Notes under the pieces: generated by a model | Told to the model about the DNA's origin: nothing | What the model saw: the letters and a program-made list of their open reading frames with translations, nothing else | The model's database searches: none | Program-made: the position numbers and the translations under genes | Assembly: GCA_964599655.1 (NCBI GenBank) | Contig: CAZRGV010000022.1 | Coordinates: 1-58,649, forward strand | From: CAZRGV01 sp964599655 | Lineage (GTDB): Bacteria; Planctomycetota; Planctomycetia; Isosphaerales; Isosphaeraceae | DNA length: 58,649 nucleotides | Direction: 5' to 3' | Part shown: in pieces, positions 49,813 to 58,452 of the stretch | How positions within the stretch are numbered: position 1 is the stretch's first letter | Layout: each line of letters opens with the position of its first letter

Positions 49813-49999
49813 ATGTCCCAACGCCGCACCTTGTCATCGACCAGCCCGACAGATGGGCCCCGCTCGATCCCTAGAAGCTGCCCAGGTCCTCGCCCAGGAC
49901 GGCCAGCTCCTGTTGCCGATGCTCGACCTGATCGAGCATCCCGAGGCCGCGGTCGATAACCTGATCGACGTCATGGGCTATGAGCATCTCTGGATGTAG
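49813..49999 (+). mobile_element. truncated transposase start (IS remnant)
   Basis: After AGGAG a frame opens at the ATG at 49813 (SQRRTLSSTSPTDG), and the continuation lies in the next frame from 49853: LEAAQVLAQDGQLLLPMLDL followed by IEHPEAAVDNLIDVMG, then a TAG at 49997. This resembles, from memory, the N-terminus of IS256-type transposases in planctomycetes, whose chain continues as an RATIEAVL-type segment. Here the chain breaks off after VMG. A frameshift and truncation are visible; the family is uncertain. Confidence 0.4.
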
Positions 50000-50798
50000 T
50001 AGGCCGCGTCGGAAGAATCCGCCAAGGATCGATCGCTTGTCCAGAGGCGGTCGCCGGATATCCTCGAATCGAAGCCGGACCACCTCACGTCCCACGACCG
50101 TTGGGACTTATCACCTCGAAGGCGATCTCCCTCGATCCGTGTCATCGCTCAGGATTTGCTTCCATTTTCGTTCCATTGGACTCGAATCAAGTCGATCGCG
50201 GTCGATTCAAAGCCCTCAGCGACTCAGAGGGCCGATTGCCGTCGCAACTCCGAGTCTCATCAAGGCTTGTGATTCGACATCACGGACTCTGCCTCTTCCC
50301 ACCTCTCCCCACTTCGCATCCGCACCATCCATACTTTTCCTAGCCGAATCTCGCGAATCCACGCGAGACCGACGCCGCGACGTCTCCACAGACGTGGCGT
50401 CCTCCATTGGATGATGTCATCGTCGATGCGCACCTTCTGCCACGCGTTTCGGTAATGGCCCATGTTCCTAAGAAACAACGCCTTTGCACTCATCCATTGA
50501 TTCTCGATGTTATTGCCCTTAGGATTGCGAGGTAGAGATCGCTCCGTTCCGCTTCAACGCGTGGGAATCGAACCCTCGCTATCAAGGCGCGATCGAGCGG
50601 GGAATCGCGCTATCAAGGACGATCACGAACGCCGTCGCACCAATTTGTGACGGTACTTGGGAAACAGCTCGTCCTAAAAAAGGAATATCGCGGCCCGCGA
50701 TTCGTCGCTCCGCGTGGTCGTCGTCGCGCGGGCGGAGATCTCGATCCCTCTGGCGGTCATGACCCAACACAGTGGTTGCGTGCGGTGGAGCGTTGCTT
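50000..50798. other. gene-poor tract after the IS remnant
   Basis: I see no convincing gene. A 77-codon minus-strand frame (50260-50493) has a protein-like composition but no recognisable domain. At 50559-50579 the minus strand carries a tRNA T-arm-like sequence (GGGTTCGATTCCC). Base composition is more mixed than in the neighbouring genes. Confidence 0.4.
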
Positions 50799-51572
50799 AT
50801 GTGGATGCGTCGGCGAAGATCACTGCTCGTCCTTGCGGGCGTCCTGGGCGGAGTTCTGGTGTTGACGAGCCTGTCGACGGCCCGAGCGGACATGTTGCTC
50901 GAGGTCTCTGTGGACAATGGTGCGTTTTTCACGGTCGGCACGGCCTCTTCGGGCAGCACGGCCACGTTCAGCGGAAAGGTCGACAGTTCGGGAATTGTCG
51001 GCTCGGGCGGTGTCTTTCAGATGTCACTCCTGAGCGGTAGTTCCAACAGTCCGGGTACCTCCACACTCGCCAGCTTGCTTTCGAACTCGCTCAGCCTCCA
51101 GAATCTGACGAATGACGTTCATACGGTCACGATCTTGATCGGCGACACGGGCTTCCAGTCGCTTCAGACACCACCCTCGCTTCGGATGGACAGTCATGTC
51201 GGAGGTTCCTTCATCGCGGATGGCTCAGGGAGCTCGATCACCCTCCAGAGCTTCCTTGACCCCAACAACGGTCAGAACGCGACCACGGGCGCTGGGATCC
51301 TCACCACCGGATTGCAAACACCCGTTCTTGGGAATGGGTCGTTCGACAGCGACTCGCAACTGCTCATTAGCACGCTTTCGACCTCGAAGTTCTCGATGAC
51401 GCAAAAGTTCGTTCTAACGCTGACAGGAGGATCGCTCTTCAACTGGGGTTCCAACACCTCGCTCGTCCCGGTGCCTGAGCCGACTTCGCTGATCGTCCTC
51501 GGCGAAGGTTTGCCTCTGATTCTTGTGGGGCTCTGGGGCGTTCGGCGTCGTTCAAGACCCTTCACGCCATGA
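50799..51572 (+). CDS. PEP-CTERM exported protein
   Basis: The 257-residue protein has a signal peptide (RRRRSLLVLAGVLGGVLVL, cleavage near ARA) and ends in a PEP-CTERM sorting tail: VPVPEPTSLIVLGEGLPLIL, then VGLWGVRRRSR. The middle is Ser/Gly/Thr-rich with beta-strand character (SGSTATFSGKVDSSG, GGSFIADGSGSSITLQSFL). Exosortase should cut near PEP and release or anchor the protein at the surface. Its ligand is unknown. I chose the ATG at 50799, which has GGAG upstream and places the Arg cluster at the start; the gene converges on the helicase gene. Confidence 0.85.
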   Translation: MWMRRRRSLLVLAGVLGGVLVLTSLSTARADMLLEVSVDNGAFFTVGTASSGSTATFSGKVDSSGIVGSGGVFQMSLLSGSSNSPGTSTLASLLSNSLSLQNLTNDVHTVTILIGDTGFQSLQTPPSLRMDSHVGGSFIADGSGSSITLQSFLDPNNGQNATTGAGILTTGLQTPVLGNGSFDSDSQLLISTLSTSKFSMTQKFVLTLTGGSLFNWGSNTSLVPVPEPTSLIVLGEGLPLILVGLWGVRRRSRPFTP

Positions 51573-51655
51573 AGATGCCTTGACTTTCCGGCAACGCGGC
51601 GTCCCCGGCATTCCGACCTGCACGACGCCACTCAATCAACCACGGAACGTGGGCT

Positions 51656-53638
51656 TTAGCGGTCAAAATTTGGTTGGCGAAGCTCCTCGACGACCCGCGG
51701 GCAGTCTGGGAGCGAGCCGAGAAACTGGCGGCCATAGGGCTTGGTCAGGACTCGGGGGTCGAGGATCGCGACAATGCCCTGGTCGGACTTCGAGCGGATC
51801 AGCCGGCCGAACCCTTGCTTGAGCTTGATGATCGCCTCGGGAACCTGGTAGTCGACGAACGGATTCCCGCCCCGTCGCCGGATTGCTTCCAGGCGCGCTT
51901 CGAGCAAGGGACGATCAGGGACGCTGAACGGCAACCGGGTGATGATCACATTGGAAAGGGCCTCGCCGGGGACGTCGACGCCTTGCCAGAAGCTGGACGT
52001 GCCGAAGATAACGCTGTCGACATCGGCGCGGAAGGCCTCGACCATCTTGGAACGCGGCATGCCATCGCTCTGGGAGAACAGGGCGATGTTGCGCGAGGCC
52101 AGCCAGGGCGTGAGGGCGCGGGCGGCCTCGTCCATCATCTTGTACGAGGTGAACAGGACGAACGCCTTGCCGTGGGTCTTTTCCAGGTAGTGCTGGATGG
52201 CCGAGATCGCCCGTTGCTGGAATTCGGTTGGTTGTTCGGACGGGTCGGGAAGGTTGCGAGGGATGTGGAGGGTGACCTGGGATTGATAATCATAGGGGCT
52301 GCCGAGCATCAGGGTCTCGCAGCGTGTCAACCCGAGACGCGACTTGGCGAAGGCGAAACCCGGCGGCGCCCCGACCGCGAGCGTGGCCGACGTGAGAATG
52401 CAGGTCGGCACCTGTTCGAACAGGTCGCGACGCAAGGTCGGCCCGACTTCCAGCGGAGAGCGGGCAAGGGTCACCCGTCGTTTGAACGGTTCGTACTCGA
52501 TCCAGTGGACCGATTCGTCGGAATCCTGCTGCGAGATCCAGCTTGTGAGTCCCGCGGCGAGGGCTTCGCAACGCTCCTGCGAGGCCGAAAGCTCGATCCG
52601 CTCCTCCTCGGATTCGATCGGCTCGGCCTCGTGGTTGATGACGGTGGCCAGCTTCCGGAGTTCCTCGCTCAGGGTGTCGGGGACGGGCAGGGGGCGTCGC
52701 AGCCGGCCGTTGGCGGAGCCACGGGTCGTCTGCCACTCCGCGACGGCGGAGAAAAACTCACGGGCGGCCTGGCGGGTCCGCATCGCCTGCGCCATTGACC
52801 CCTGGAGGTTGTGGTAGGCCAGCAGGCCCTTGCGGTTCCGCTCGTTGTACAGACGAGTGAGGATGTAATCCACCCCCGCGCTGTTGATCCGGAGACCAAG
52901 GTGCTCGCCCGCGACCTCCTCGAGCGTGTGGGCCTCGTCGAAGATCGCGATGTCGTACTCGGGAAGGAACCCGCTCCCTGCACTTCGAAGGGCCAGGTCG
53001 CTGACGAACAACGCATGATTGACGACGAGGATGTTGGCCGACCACATCCGCCGCCTAGCCTTGTAATAGAAGCAGTCTTTCTGCCGGGGGCACTTGCGGC
53101 CGAGGCAGTTGCCGTTCTCGCTGGCAACGGAGTCCCAGACGGCCGGCGCGGGCTTGAAGTCGAGGTCGGAGCGACTGCCGTCCTCGGTCTTTCGCGACCA
53201 CTCGCGGATCTCGGCGAGCTGGTTGAAGTCGTTCGGATCGAGGAACGTGGCCCCGGCGCGGGCGGTGGCGGCCTCCATCCGACGGAGGCTGATGTAATTC
53301 GATCGCCCCTTGACCAGCACGGCGGTGAACTCGTGCGGCATGACGGCCCGGAGGAACGGGATGTCCTTGTCGAGGAGTTGCTCCTGGAGGCTGATCGTGT
53401 GGGTCGAGACGACGACCTTCTTGCCGTGCTCGGCGGCGGCGAGGATGGCCGGCACGAGGTAGGCGAAGCTTTTCCCGACACCCGTGCCGGCCTCGACCAT
53501 CAGGTGATGCTCGCTCTCGATGGCCTTCGCCACGGCCTCCGCCATGCGGAGTTGCTCGTCGCGGGCTTCGTACCGCGGCAACCGCCTGGCGATGGCGCCG
53601 CCGGGACCGAGCACCGAAATCGGGTCAAGCGTGGGCAT
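51656..53638 (-). CDS. DinG/XPD-family DNA helicase
   Basis: The 660-residue protein is a superfamily 2 iron-sulfur helicase of the DinG type. Walker A is EAGTGVGKSFAY (about 49-60), the DEAH box is IAIFDEAHTLEE (about 236) and the late motif is QGFGRLIRSKSDQGIV. Cluster cysteines are Cys178, Cys183 and Cys189 (GNCLGRKCPRQKDC). The first of the usual four, in the GRxNYxC motif, is replaced: it reads GRSNYISLRR here. DinG unwinds R-loops and forked DNA during repair. The gene stands alone; a TATA-like promoter is not resolved. Confidence 0.92.
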   Translation of the reverse strand: MPTLDPISVLGPGGAIARRLPRYEARDEQLRMAEAVAKAIESEHHLMVEAGTGVGKSFAYLVPAILAAAEHGKKVVVSTHTISLQEQLLDKDIPFLRAVMPHEFTAVLVKGRSNYISLRRMEAATARAGATFLDPNDFNQLAEIREWSRKTEDGSRSDLDFKPAPAVWDSVASENGNCLGRKCPRQKDCFYYKARRRMWSANILVVNHALFVSDLALRSAGSGFLPEYDIAIFDEAHTLEEVAGEHLGLRINSAGVDYILTRLYNERNRKGLLAYHNLQGSMAQAMRTRQAAREFFSAVAEWQTTRGSANGRLRRPLPVPDTLSEELRKLATVINHEAEPIESEEERIELSASQERCEALAAGLTSWISQQDSDESVHWIEYEPFKRRVTLARSPLEVGPTLRRDLFEQVPTCILTSATLAVGAPPGFAFAKSRLGLTRCETLMLGSPYDYQSQVTLHIPRNLPDPSEQPTEFQQRAISAIQHYLEKTHGKAFVLFTSYKMMDEAARALTPWLASRNIALFSQSDGMPRSKMVEAFRADVDSVIFGTSSFWQGVDVPGEALSNVIITRLPFSVPDRPLLEARLEAIRRRGGNPFVDYQVPEAIIKLKQGFGRLIRSKSDQGIVAILDPRVLTKPYGRQFLGSLPDCPRVVEELRQPNFDR

Positions 53639-53799
53639 GGGGCCGGGTCCGTCCCTGGTCGGATGGAGAATCCGACTCCATCATACCGACTCCGGAGGAT
53701 TTGCCCATTGCAGCAAAACGGCGGCCAATGTCGCTCAACGTCGTCGGACAGCCTTGGATCGAGTCTCCCGGATCGGTTCTTCGTCACGGCCTCGAACGT

Positions 53800-54825
53800 T
53801 CAGCGCCAGTCAATGAGGGTGAGTTGCCTCATCGGATGCGGAATGGCCCGAGGATTCTTGCCCTCGTGATCGACGATCGTCAACGTGTTCGCGACCTCTC
53901 CGGGCGCGGGAAGCCCCGCCATCTCGGGGTCGTATTCGATCGAGGTCGTGGCCAAGTGCTTGCCATCGGGCGAGGGGACGATCGATGTGATCAGCCGGCG
54001 GTCCCCACCCTCGATCCGTTTTCGAGGTGCAATGGGGGTATCGCCGGAGAGATCCACCCACCATACGGTGTTCTCGGGCTTTCGCCCGACGCCGGGTTTG
54101 ATGCTCTCGAACACCGCCTGTTTGCCATCGAGCAGGAAACGCGCGGCGCCGATTCGATGGCCTTCCTCCTTGTACAACGTGCGAGGCTCGCCGCCCTCGA
54201 GGTCGAGGAGCCGGAGGTCGAAGGCATCCAGTTCAGTGAAAAGGACCCGCTTACCGTCGGCTGACCAGTCGAGTACGTATTTGCCGTCCAGGTTGTCGAG
54301 TTTCGTCGGCTCCTGGCCGTCAAGTGGGATAACCCACGATTGCAGCGCGATCGGTTCGACGCGGGGCAGCTCGATCCCACAGGCCAGCAAACGTGTTCCG
54401 TCGCCCGACCAGTAGGTCTGGCCGGCACCAAGACCCTGGAAGACCCGCTTTGGTTCGTTCCCCTCCAGGTCAAACAACCAGACGCCGCGATTCGACTCTT
54501 CTTGCAACGCTCGGAGACGGAACGTCGCGAGCGAGCGACCATCCGGCGAGATTCGTCCCGAAGGCGCGGGCTCGGCGAGGACCCTCTGCCATTGGCCGCT
54601 CTCGGGGTCAATGGCGATGATCCCCTCGGCACCCGGCGGAGCGAAGTCGGCAAAGGTGAAGGCGAATAAGCGGCCGTTGAGCTTACTCGTGGAGGATGGT
54701 GCGGTCTTGTCCTCGGCCCGGGACCAGGACCAGGGCGTGAACATGCCCGCGCCGATCGCCAGACCGGTTTTCAGGACGTCGCGCCGACTTGATAACCGCC
54801 CGTCGGATGGCACGACTCTCGACAT
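53800..54825 (-). CDS. Tat-exported TolB-like beta-propeller protein
   Basis: The 341-residue protein starts with a twin-arginine-type signal (SSRRDVLKTGLAIGAGMF) and then forms WD40-like/TolB-type propeller strands: SGRISPDGRSLATFRL, YWSGDGTRLLACG, DWSADGKRVLFTELD, RFLLDGKQAVFES and VPSPDGKHLATTSIEYD. Each has the SPDG or equivalent turn. It is probably periplasmic and may bind a partner or a sugar; there is no enzyme motif. It lies 85 bases after the methyltransferase stop on the same strand. Confidence 0.8.
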   Translation of the reverse strand: MSRVVPSDGRLSSRRDVLKTGLAIGAGMFTPWSWSRAEDKTAPSSTSKLNGRLFAFTFADFAPPGAEGIIAIDPESGQWQRVLAEPAPSGRISPDGRSLATFRLRALQEESNRGVWLFDLEGNEPKRVFQGLGAGQTYWSGDGTRLLACGIELPRVEPIALQSWVIPLDGQEPTKLDNLDGKYVLDWSADGKRVLFTELDAFDLRLLDLEGGEPRTLYKEEGHRIGAARFLLDGKQAVFESIKPGVGRKPENTVWWVDLSGDTPIAPRKRIEGGDRRLITSIVPSPDGKHLATTSIEYDPEMAGLPAPGEVANTLTIVDHEGKNPRAIPHPMRQLTLIDWR

Positions 54826-54910
54826 GAGACACCTCCCCGAAGGAAATCGGCGTTCTTTGCGAATTGGTCGGCCTGGCGTCTCACGTTTTTCTCGCGAGCG
54901 ATGGGTTCTC

Positions 54911-55705
54911 TCATGATCTTGGCCGGCATTCGAGCCAGACTTGGCTGCTGAGCAGACCCCTTGTCCAGCCGAGCGGTGAGAACCGAGTTCGAACGACGTC
55001 GAAGTCCTGGCGCACGCGCTTTCGCAAGGCTTTCCAGTTGAATCCCTTGTGGCCGTGCGATTCGAAGATCTGTCCGGGCGCGAACTCGTGGGGATAGGCG
55101 GGGCGGGTGATCGACGTGCCTTCTCCGGCGAAGGCCATTGTCAGCAGTTCTCCCAGCGTGTACCTCTCCTTCGTCTTGTAGTCACCGAGCTTTCGCCAGC
55201 CGGCGATCGTGCGAACCGTCTCCTTGGCCAGCAGGCTCGGGCCGATCTCGATCGGCACGCTGAGGAAGATCACACCACCCGGCGCGATCAGGCGCCGGAT
55301 GTCGGTGAGTACGGCGTCCACATCCTTCGGGAGGCAGTGCTCAAGGACCTCCATGCAGGTGATCACATCAAAGCTCTGGTTGTACGACGGGTCGGCGAGT
55401 TCCGGGGTATGCACGAAGGAGAGGTCCGACCAGTCGGCGAAGCGCTCGGCGCACTGTGCGTTCTGCTTGGCGTCGAGATCGGCACCGACGGCCTTCGGAA
55501 ACAGGTCGTGAACCAGGGCAAGAAAGCTTGCGTCGCCACAGCCATAGTCAAGCAAACGCTTTCCAGCATACGGTTCGACCAGCTTTCGCGCGGTTTCGAA
55601 CCGGCTGGAGTGACTCCACGAGATGATCCTCGACTTGCAGAAAAACTGCTTCTGCGCATAGCCGCCCGAGGCGAGGCGTTCCTTCAAGTCGGCAGGGATG
55701 GCCAT
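54911..55705 (-). CDS. class I SAM-dependent methyltransferase
   Basis: The 264-residue protein has a Rossmann-type SAM domain (about 45-160): motif I as LLDYGCGDASFLAL, then VGADLDAKQNA, the middle motif as FDVITCMEVLEHCLP, and the GGVIFLSVPIEIG strand. There is no signal peptide. The C-terminal 100 residues are basic and aromatic (HKGFNWKALRKRVRQDF). The acceptor may be a lipid, sugar or small molecule. Its start lies 27 bases after the thiSG stop, so it may be co-transcribed with thiamine genes, but a thiamine role is not implied. Confidence 0.8.
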   Translation of the reverse strand: MAIPADLKERLASGGYAQKQFFCKSRIISWSHSSRFETARKLVEPYAGKRLLDYGCGDASFLALVHDLFPKAVGADLDAKQNAQCAERFADWSDLSFVHTPELADPSYNQSFDVITCMEVLEHCLPKDVDAVLTDIRRLIAPGGVIFLSVPIEIGPSLLAKETVRTIAGWRKLGDYKTKERYTLGELLTMAFAGEGTSITRPAYPHEFAPGQIFESHGHKGFNWKALRKRVRQDFDVVRTRFSPLGWTRGLLSSQVWLECRPRS

Positions 55706-55732
55706 ATCTCGAACTCCGGCGAGGAGGATGTG

Positions 55733-56803
55733 TCAGCGAGAAGGAGCGATCAACCCCTCGGTGGGGCTCGACGCGGTGGCGTAAAGCTTCCGGGGAATCC
55801 GGCCCGCCCGGGCGGCGAGTCGTCCGGCTTCGACGGCCAGCCGCATCGCATGGGCCATCCGGAGCGGATCGGCGGCGGAGGCAATCCCCGTGTTGAGTAA
55901 CACGCCGTCGCAACCCAGCTCCATGGCGATGGTCACGTCGCTGGCGGTTCCGACGCCCGCGTCGATAATGACAGGATAGCTCGGATCGTCCCGCTTGAGA
56001 TCTTCAAGGATGATCCGGATGTTGTTCGGGTTGAGAACGCCCTGACCGCTTCCAATGGGGCTTCCCGCAGGCATGACGCTGGTCGCGCCGGCCTCTTTGA
56101 GGCGACGCGCCATCACGGGATCGTCGCTCGTATAGCAGAGGACTTGAAAGCCTTCCTGGACAAGGACTTGTGTGGCCTCGAGTGTCGCCACGGGATCGGG
56201 TAAGAGGGTCCTCGTGTCGGCGAGCACTTCAAGCTTCACCCAGTCGGCGCCCGGGTTGCCCATGTTCGTGAGAAGTTCGCGACCGAGCCGGGCGTGTCGG
56301 AGGGCGTCGTCCGCCGAGAAGCAACCCGCGGTGTTCGGGAGGATTGTGTACCGCTTGAGGTCGAGATAATCGAGCAGGTTGCGGCCTTCCTTGTCGAACA
56401 GCCGCTCGCGACGGACCGCGACCGTCACAACCTCGGTGCCACTCGCCTCAAGGCAGTCGCGCATCAGTTCCAGTGTCGCGTACTTGCCGGTCCCGACAAA
56501 AAGGCGACTTCGGACGTTGTGGGTCCCGATCCGAAGTGGTTCTGGAGCATAACTTTTCGACTCAACGTCTGGCGCTCCTCCTCCGACGAGGGTGACCACT
56601 TCGAGCACGTCCCCCTCGGCAAGACGTGTCACGTCGTGACGGCTCCGAGGTACGAGGTCGCGGTTGAGTTCGACGGCCACCTGCTCCGGCTTTAGCGCCA
56701 GTCGGCGAAGCAGTTCGGCGATGGTCCATGAACCCTGCAGTTCACGACGCTCGCCATTCAAGGTGATGGTCACGGGAAGATTCGCCATCGGGGCCAGTGC
56801 CAT
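55733..56803 (-). CDS. thiG: ThiS-ThiG fusion, sulfur carrier and thiazole synthase
   Basis: The 356-residue protein joins ThiS (about 9-76) to ThiG (about 88-340). The ThiS part ends in TLVGGG, where free ThiS would end in Gly-Gly and carry a thiocarboxylate. The ThiG part has GTGKYATLELM, the Schiff-base Lys190 in GADWVKLEVL, MPAGSPIGSGQG and VIIDAGVGTASD. The last motif region binds DXP/ThiS. Together they make the thiazole ring of thiamine. The fusion is known in some bacteria, but the internal GG needs cutting or a different sulfur route. The exact start is uncertain: ATG at 56803 or 56785, or GTG at 56818. Confidence 0.92.
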   Translation of the reverse strand: MALAPMANLPVTITLNGERRELQGSWTIAELLRRLALKPEQVAVELNRDLVPRSRHDVTRLAEGDVLEVVTLVGGGAPDVESKSYAPEPLRIGTHNVRSRLFVGTGKYATLELMRDCLEASGTEVVTVAVRRERLFDKEGRNLLDYLDLKRYTILPNTAGCFSADDALRHARLGRELLTNMGNPGADWVKLEVLADTRTLLPDPVATLEATQVLVQEGFQVLCYTSDDPVMARRLKEAGATSVMPAGSPIGSGQGVLNPNNIRIILEDLKRDDPSYPVIIDAGVGTASDVTIAMELGCDGVLLNTGIASAADPLRMAHAMRLAVEAGRLAARAGRIPRKLYATASSPTEGLIAPSR

Positions 56804-56876
56804 TGGCCCCTTTGCCACTCAAGGGAGCCTGGCCTGGGTTGTCCTTTACTTCCATTTCGGTTCTCGACGCCTGTGC

Positions 56877-56906
56877 ATCGTAAGCCCGCCGATGTGTCGG
56901 GGTCAA
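56877..56906 (-). promoter_or_regulatory. promoter for thiSG
   Basis: On the minus strand TTGACC (56906-56901) is followed by 18 bases and TACGAT (56882-56877). A leader of about 70 bases remains before the ThiS start. No TPP riboswitch consensus is visible in it. The divergent gene at 57192 shares this 388-base spacer. Confidence 0.55.
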
Positions 56907-57191
56907 GTTATCGCGACACTGCCGTTGCCGGTCGGAGAACCCGCCATGAGGGCGAATATGACCTCTGCGATGGTTATGAAGTTTGGGTAAAGGTTGCAAA
57001 TTAGGTAAAGGTCGTTTAAAACCGGTCCTCCCGATTGTGCGTTCCGGACGGGTTCTGACGACTGAGGTCTGTCCGACCCGACCTGAACAACTGACTCAAC
57101 CCATCGATCGCGTTCTAGCCTCATTCCAGGCACGCTCGGCGAGGTTTCGCCCGCGGACCTGGGTAGATCGGCGAACAAACAGACGGGATCG

Positions 57192-58253
57192 ATGAGACTT
57201 GCCACCAAGAGCGACACCTTGAAACGCGACATGATGAACCGTCGACACCTTCCTCGATTCGACCTGCTGGACGATCGTTGCCTGCTTTCGTCGGGCCTTT
57301 CGGCAACGTTATCCGGCGGCGTGCTGACCGTGGTCGGGACCGACGCCGCCGACCGGATCGTGTTGAATGTGCAGGGCCCCAGGCGAGCCCGTCCCGGCAT
57401 TCCAGCCGTGTCGGGAGTCGTCAATGTCGGAGGGATCGGGTCGTTTCCCGCCGATCAGATAACTCGGATCAACATTCTGGGCGGTGCAGGCGACGATCGG
57501 ATCGTGGTCAATGAGCAAACGGCGAGGCTCATTCCCACGGCGATCGCGGGAGGCGACGGCAATGACCTGATTTTCGGTGGGCCGGAAAGCGACCTGATCT
57601 GGGGAAATCAAGGGGACGATCGGATCTTCGGACGCGGCGGTGGCGACCAGATCGACGGTGGACCTGGGTTGAACCGGATCAACGGCGTGATCGTCGGGGC
57701 TGCTACGACCTCGCCGATCCCAACGGCACCAGCACCGCCTTCCGTGAGTTCTCCTCCGTCGCCGACGCCCGTTTCGTCCCCCTCGCCGCCGCCATCGAGT
57801 TCCGCCACGAATCCGCCCTTTATCGTCGTTTACCACCCTCCCGCCGACCTGGTCAATCCGACAGTCTGGGCCCAGCAGATCATCGATCTGACGAACCAGC
57901 AGCGACAGCAAAACGGCTTATCGCCGCTTCAGCTCAACGCCGAGTTGACGAAGATCGCACAGATCCAGGCGCAACAGATGGCAAGCCTCAACCAGCTTGC
58001 TCACGATCTGTCGGGCGCTCCGTATCCGACGATGCGGGATCGGGCGGCCGCCGCTGGCTACCAGTTTTCCTGGCTTGGCGAGAACATCGCGTACAATTAC
58101 CCGAGCCCACAATCAACGGTCGATGCGTTCATGCAGTCGGCGAGTCATCGCGCGAACATGCTCGACCCGAAGTACACGCAGATCGGGGCGGCGGTGGCCG
58201 AGAACTCCATGGGCCAGCCCTACGTGGCTCTGGAATTTGGAACTCCCGCTTGA
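57192..58253 (+). CDS. exported RTX-repeat and CAP-domain protein
   Basis: The 353-residue protein opens with an LEPR-XLL-like variant, RFDLLDDRCLLSSG (about 22-35). RTX-type calcium-binding repeats follow (about 110-160: GGDGNDLIFGGPESDLIWG, then NQGDDRIFGRGGGDQIDGG). A Pro/Ser linker spans about 172-208, and a CAP/SCP domain covers about 222-352. The CAP part has IIDLTNQQRQQNGLSPLQLN, a QLAHDLSG segment and WLGENIAYNYPSPQSTVDAF, with SHRANMLDPKYTQIG. It resembles YkwD-type secreted proteins. Calcium should fold the RTX part outside the cell. The substrate of the CAP domain is unknown. Confidence 0.82.
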   Translation: MRLATKSDTLKRDMMNRRHLPRFDLLDDRCLLSSGLSATLSGGVLTVVGTDAADRIVLNVQGPRRARPGIPAVSGVVNVGGIGSFPADQITRINILGGAGDDRIVVNEQTARLIPTAIAGGDGNDLIFGGPESDLIWGNQGDDRIFGRGGGDQIDGGPGLNRINGVIVGAATTSPIPTAPAPPSVSSPPSPTPVSSPSPPPSSSATNPPFIVVYHPPADLVNPTVWAQQIIDLTNQQRQQNGLSPLQLNAELTKIAQIQAQQMASLNQLAHDLSGAPYPTMRDRAAAAGYQFSWLGENIAYNYPSPQSTVDAFMQSASHRANMLDPKYTQIGAAVAENSMGQPYVALEFGTPA

Positions 58254-58315
58254 CATAACATTGCAAAGGCGAAAAGCGCCGACCGGGCAAAGGCCGCAAC
58301 TAGGCCGGAACCAAC

Positions 58316-58332
58316 NNNNNNNNNNNNNNNNN
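58316..58332. other. assembly gap, 17 N
   Basis: The gap lies between the CAP gene and the last partial gene, in a non-coding part. Confidence 0.95.
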
Positions 58333-58452
58333 CGGGCGAGCCTCGCCGAGCCTGTTCGAACTTCACGATCGGGACTCGGCGAATTGTCGCTGTCTACAGG
58401 GAGGATGCAACGCAACTCGCGATCTTTCGACGACTGGGAAGGAGGATCCCCA

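Noticed and set aside
50260..50493. 77-codon minus-strand frame
   Set aside because: The sequence looks protein-like, but there is no motif, promoter or conserved neighbour.
56804..57000. TPP riboswitch before thiSG
   Set aside because: The CTGAGA and ACCTGATCTGG-type consensus boxes are absent, and the leader is only about 70 bases.
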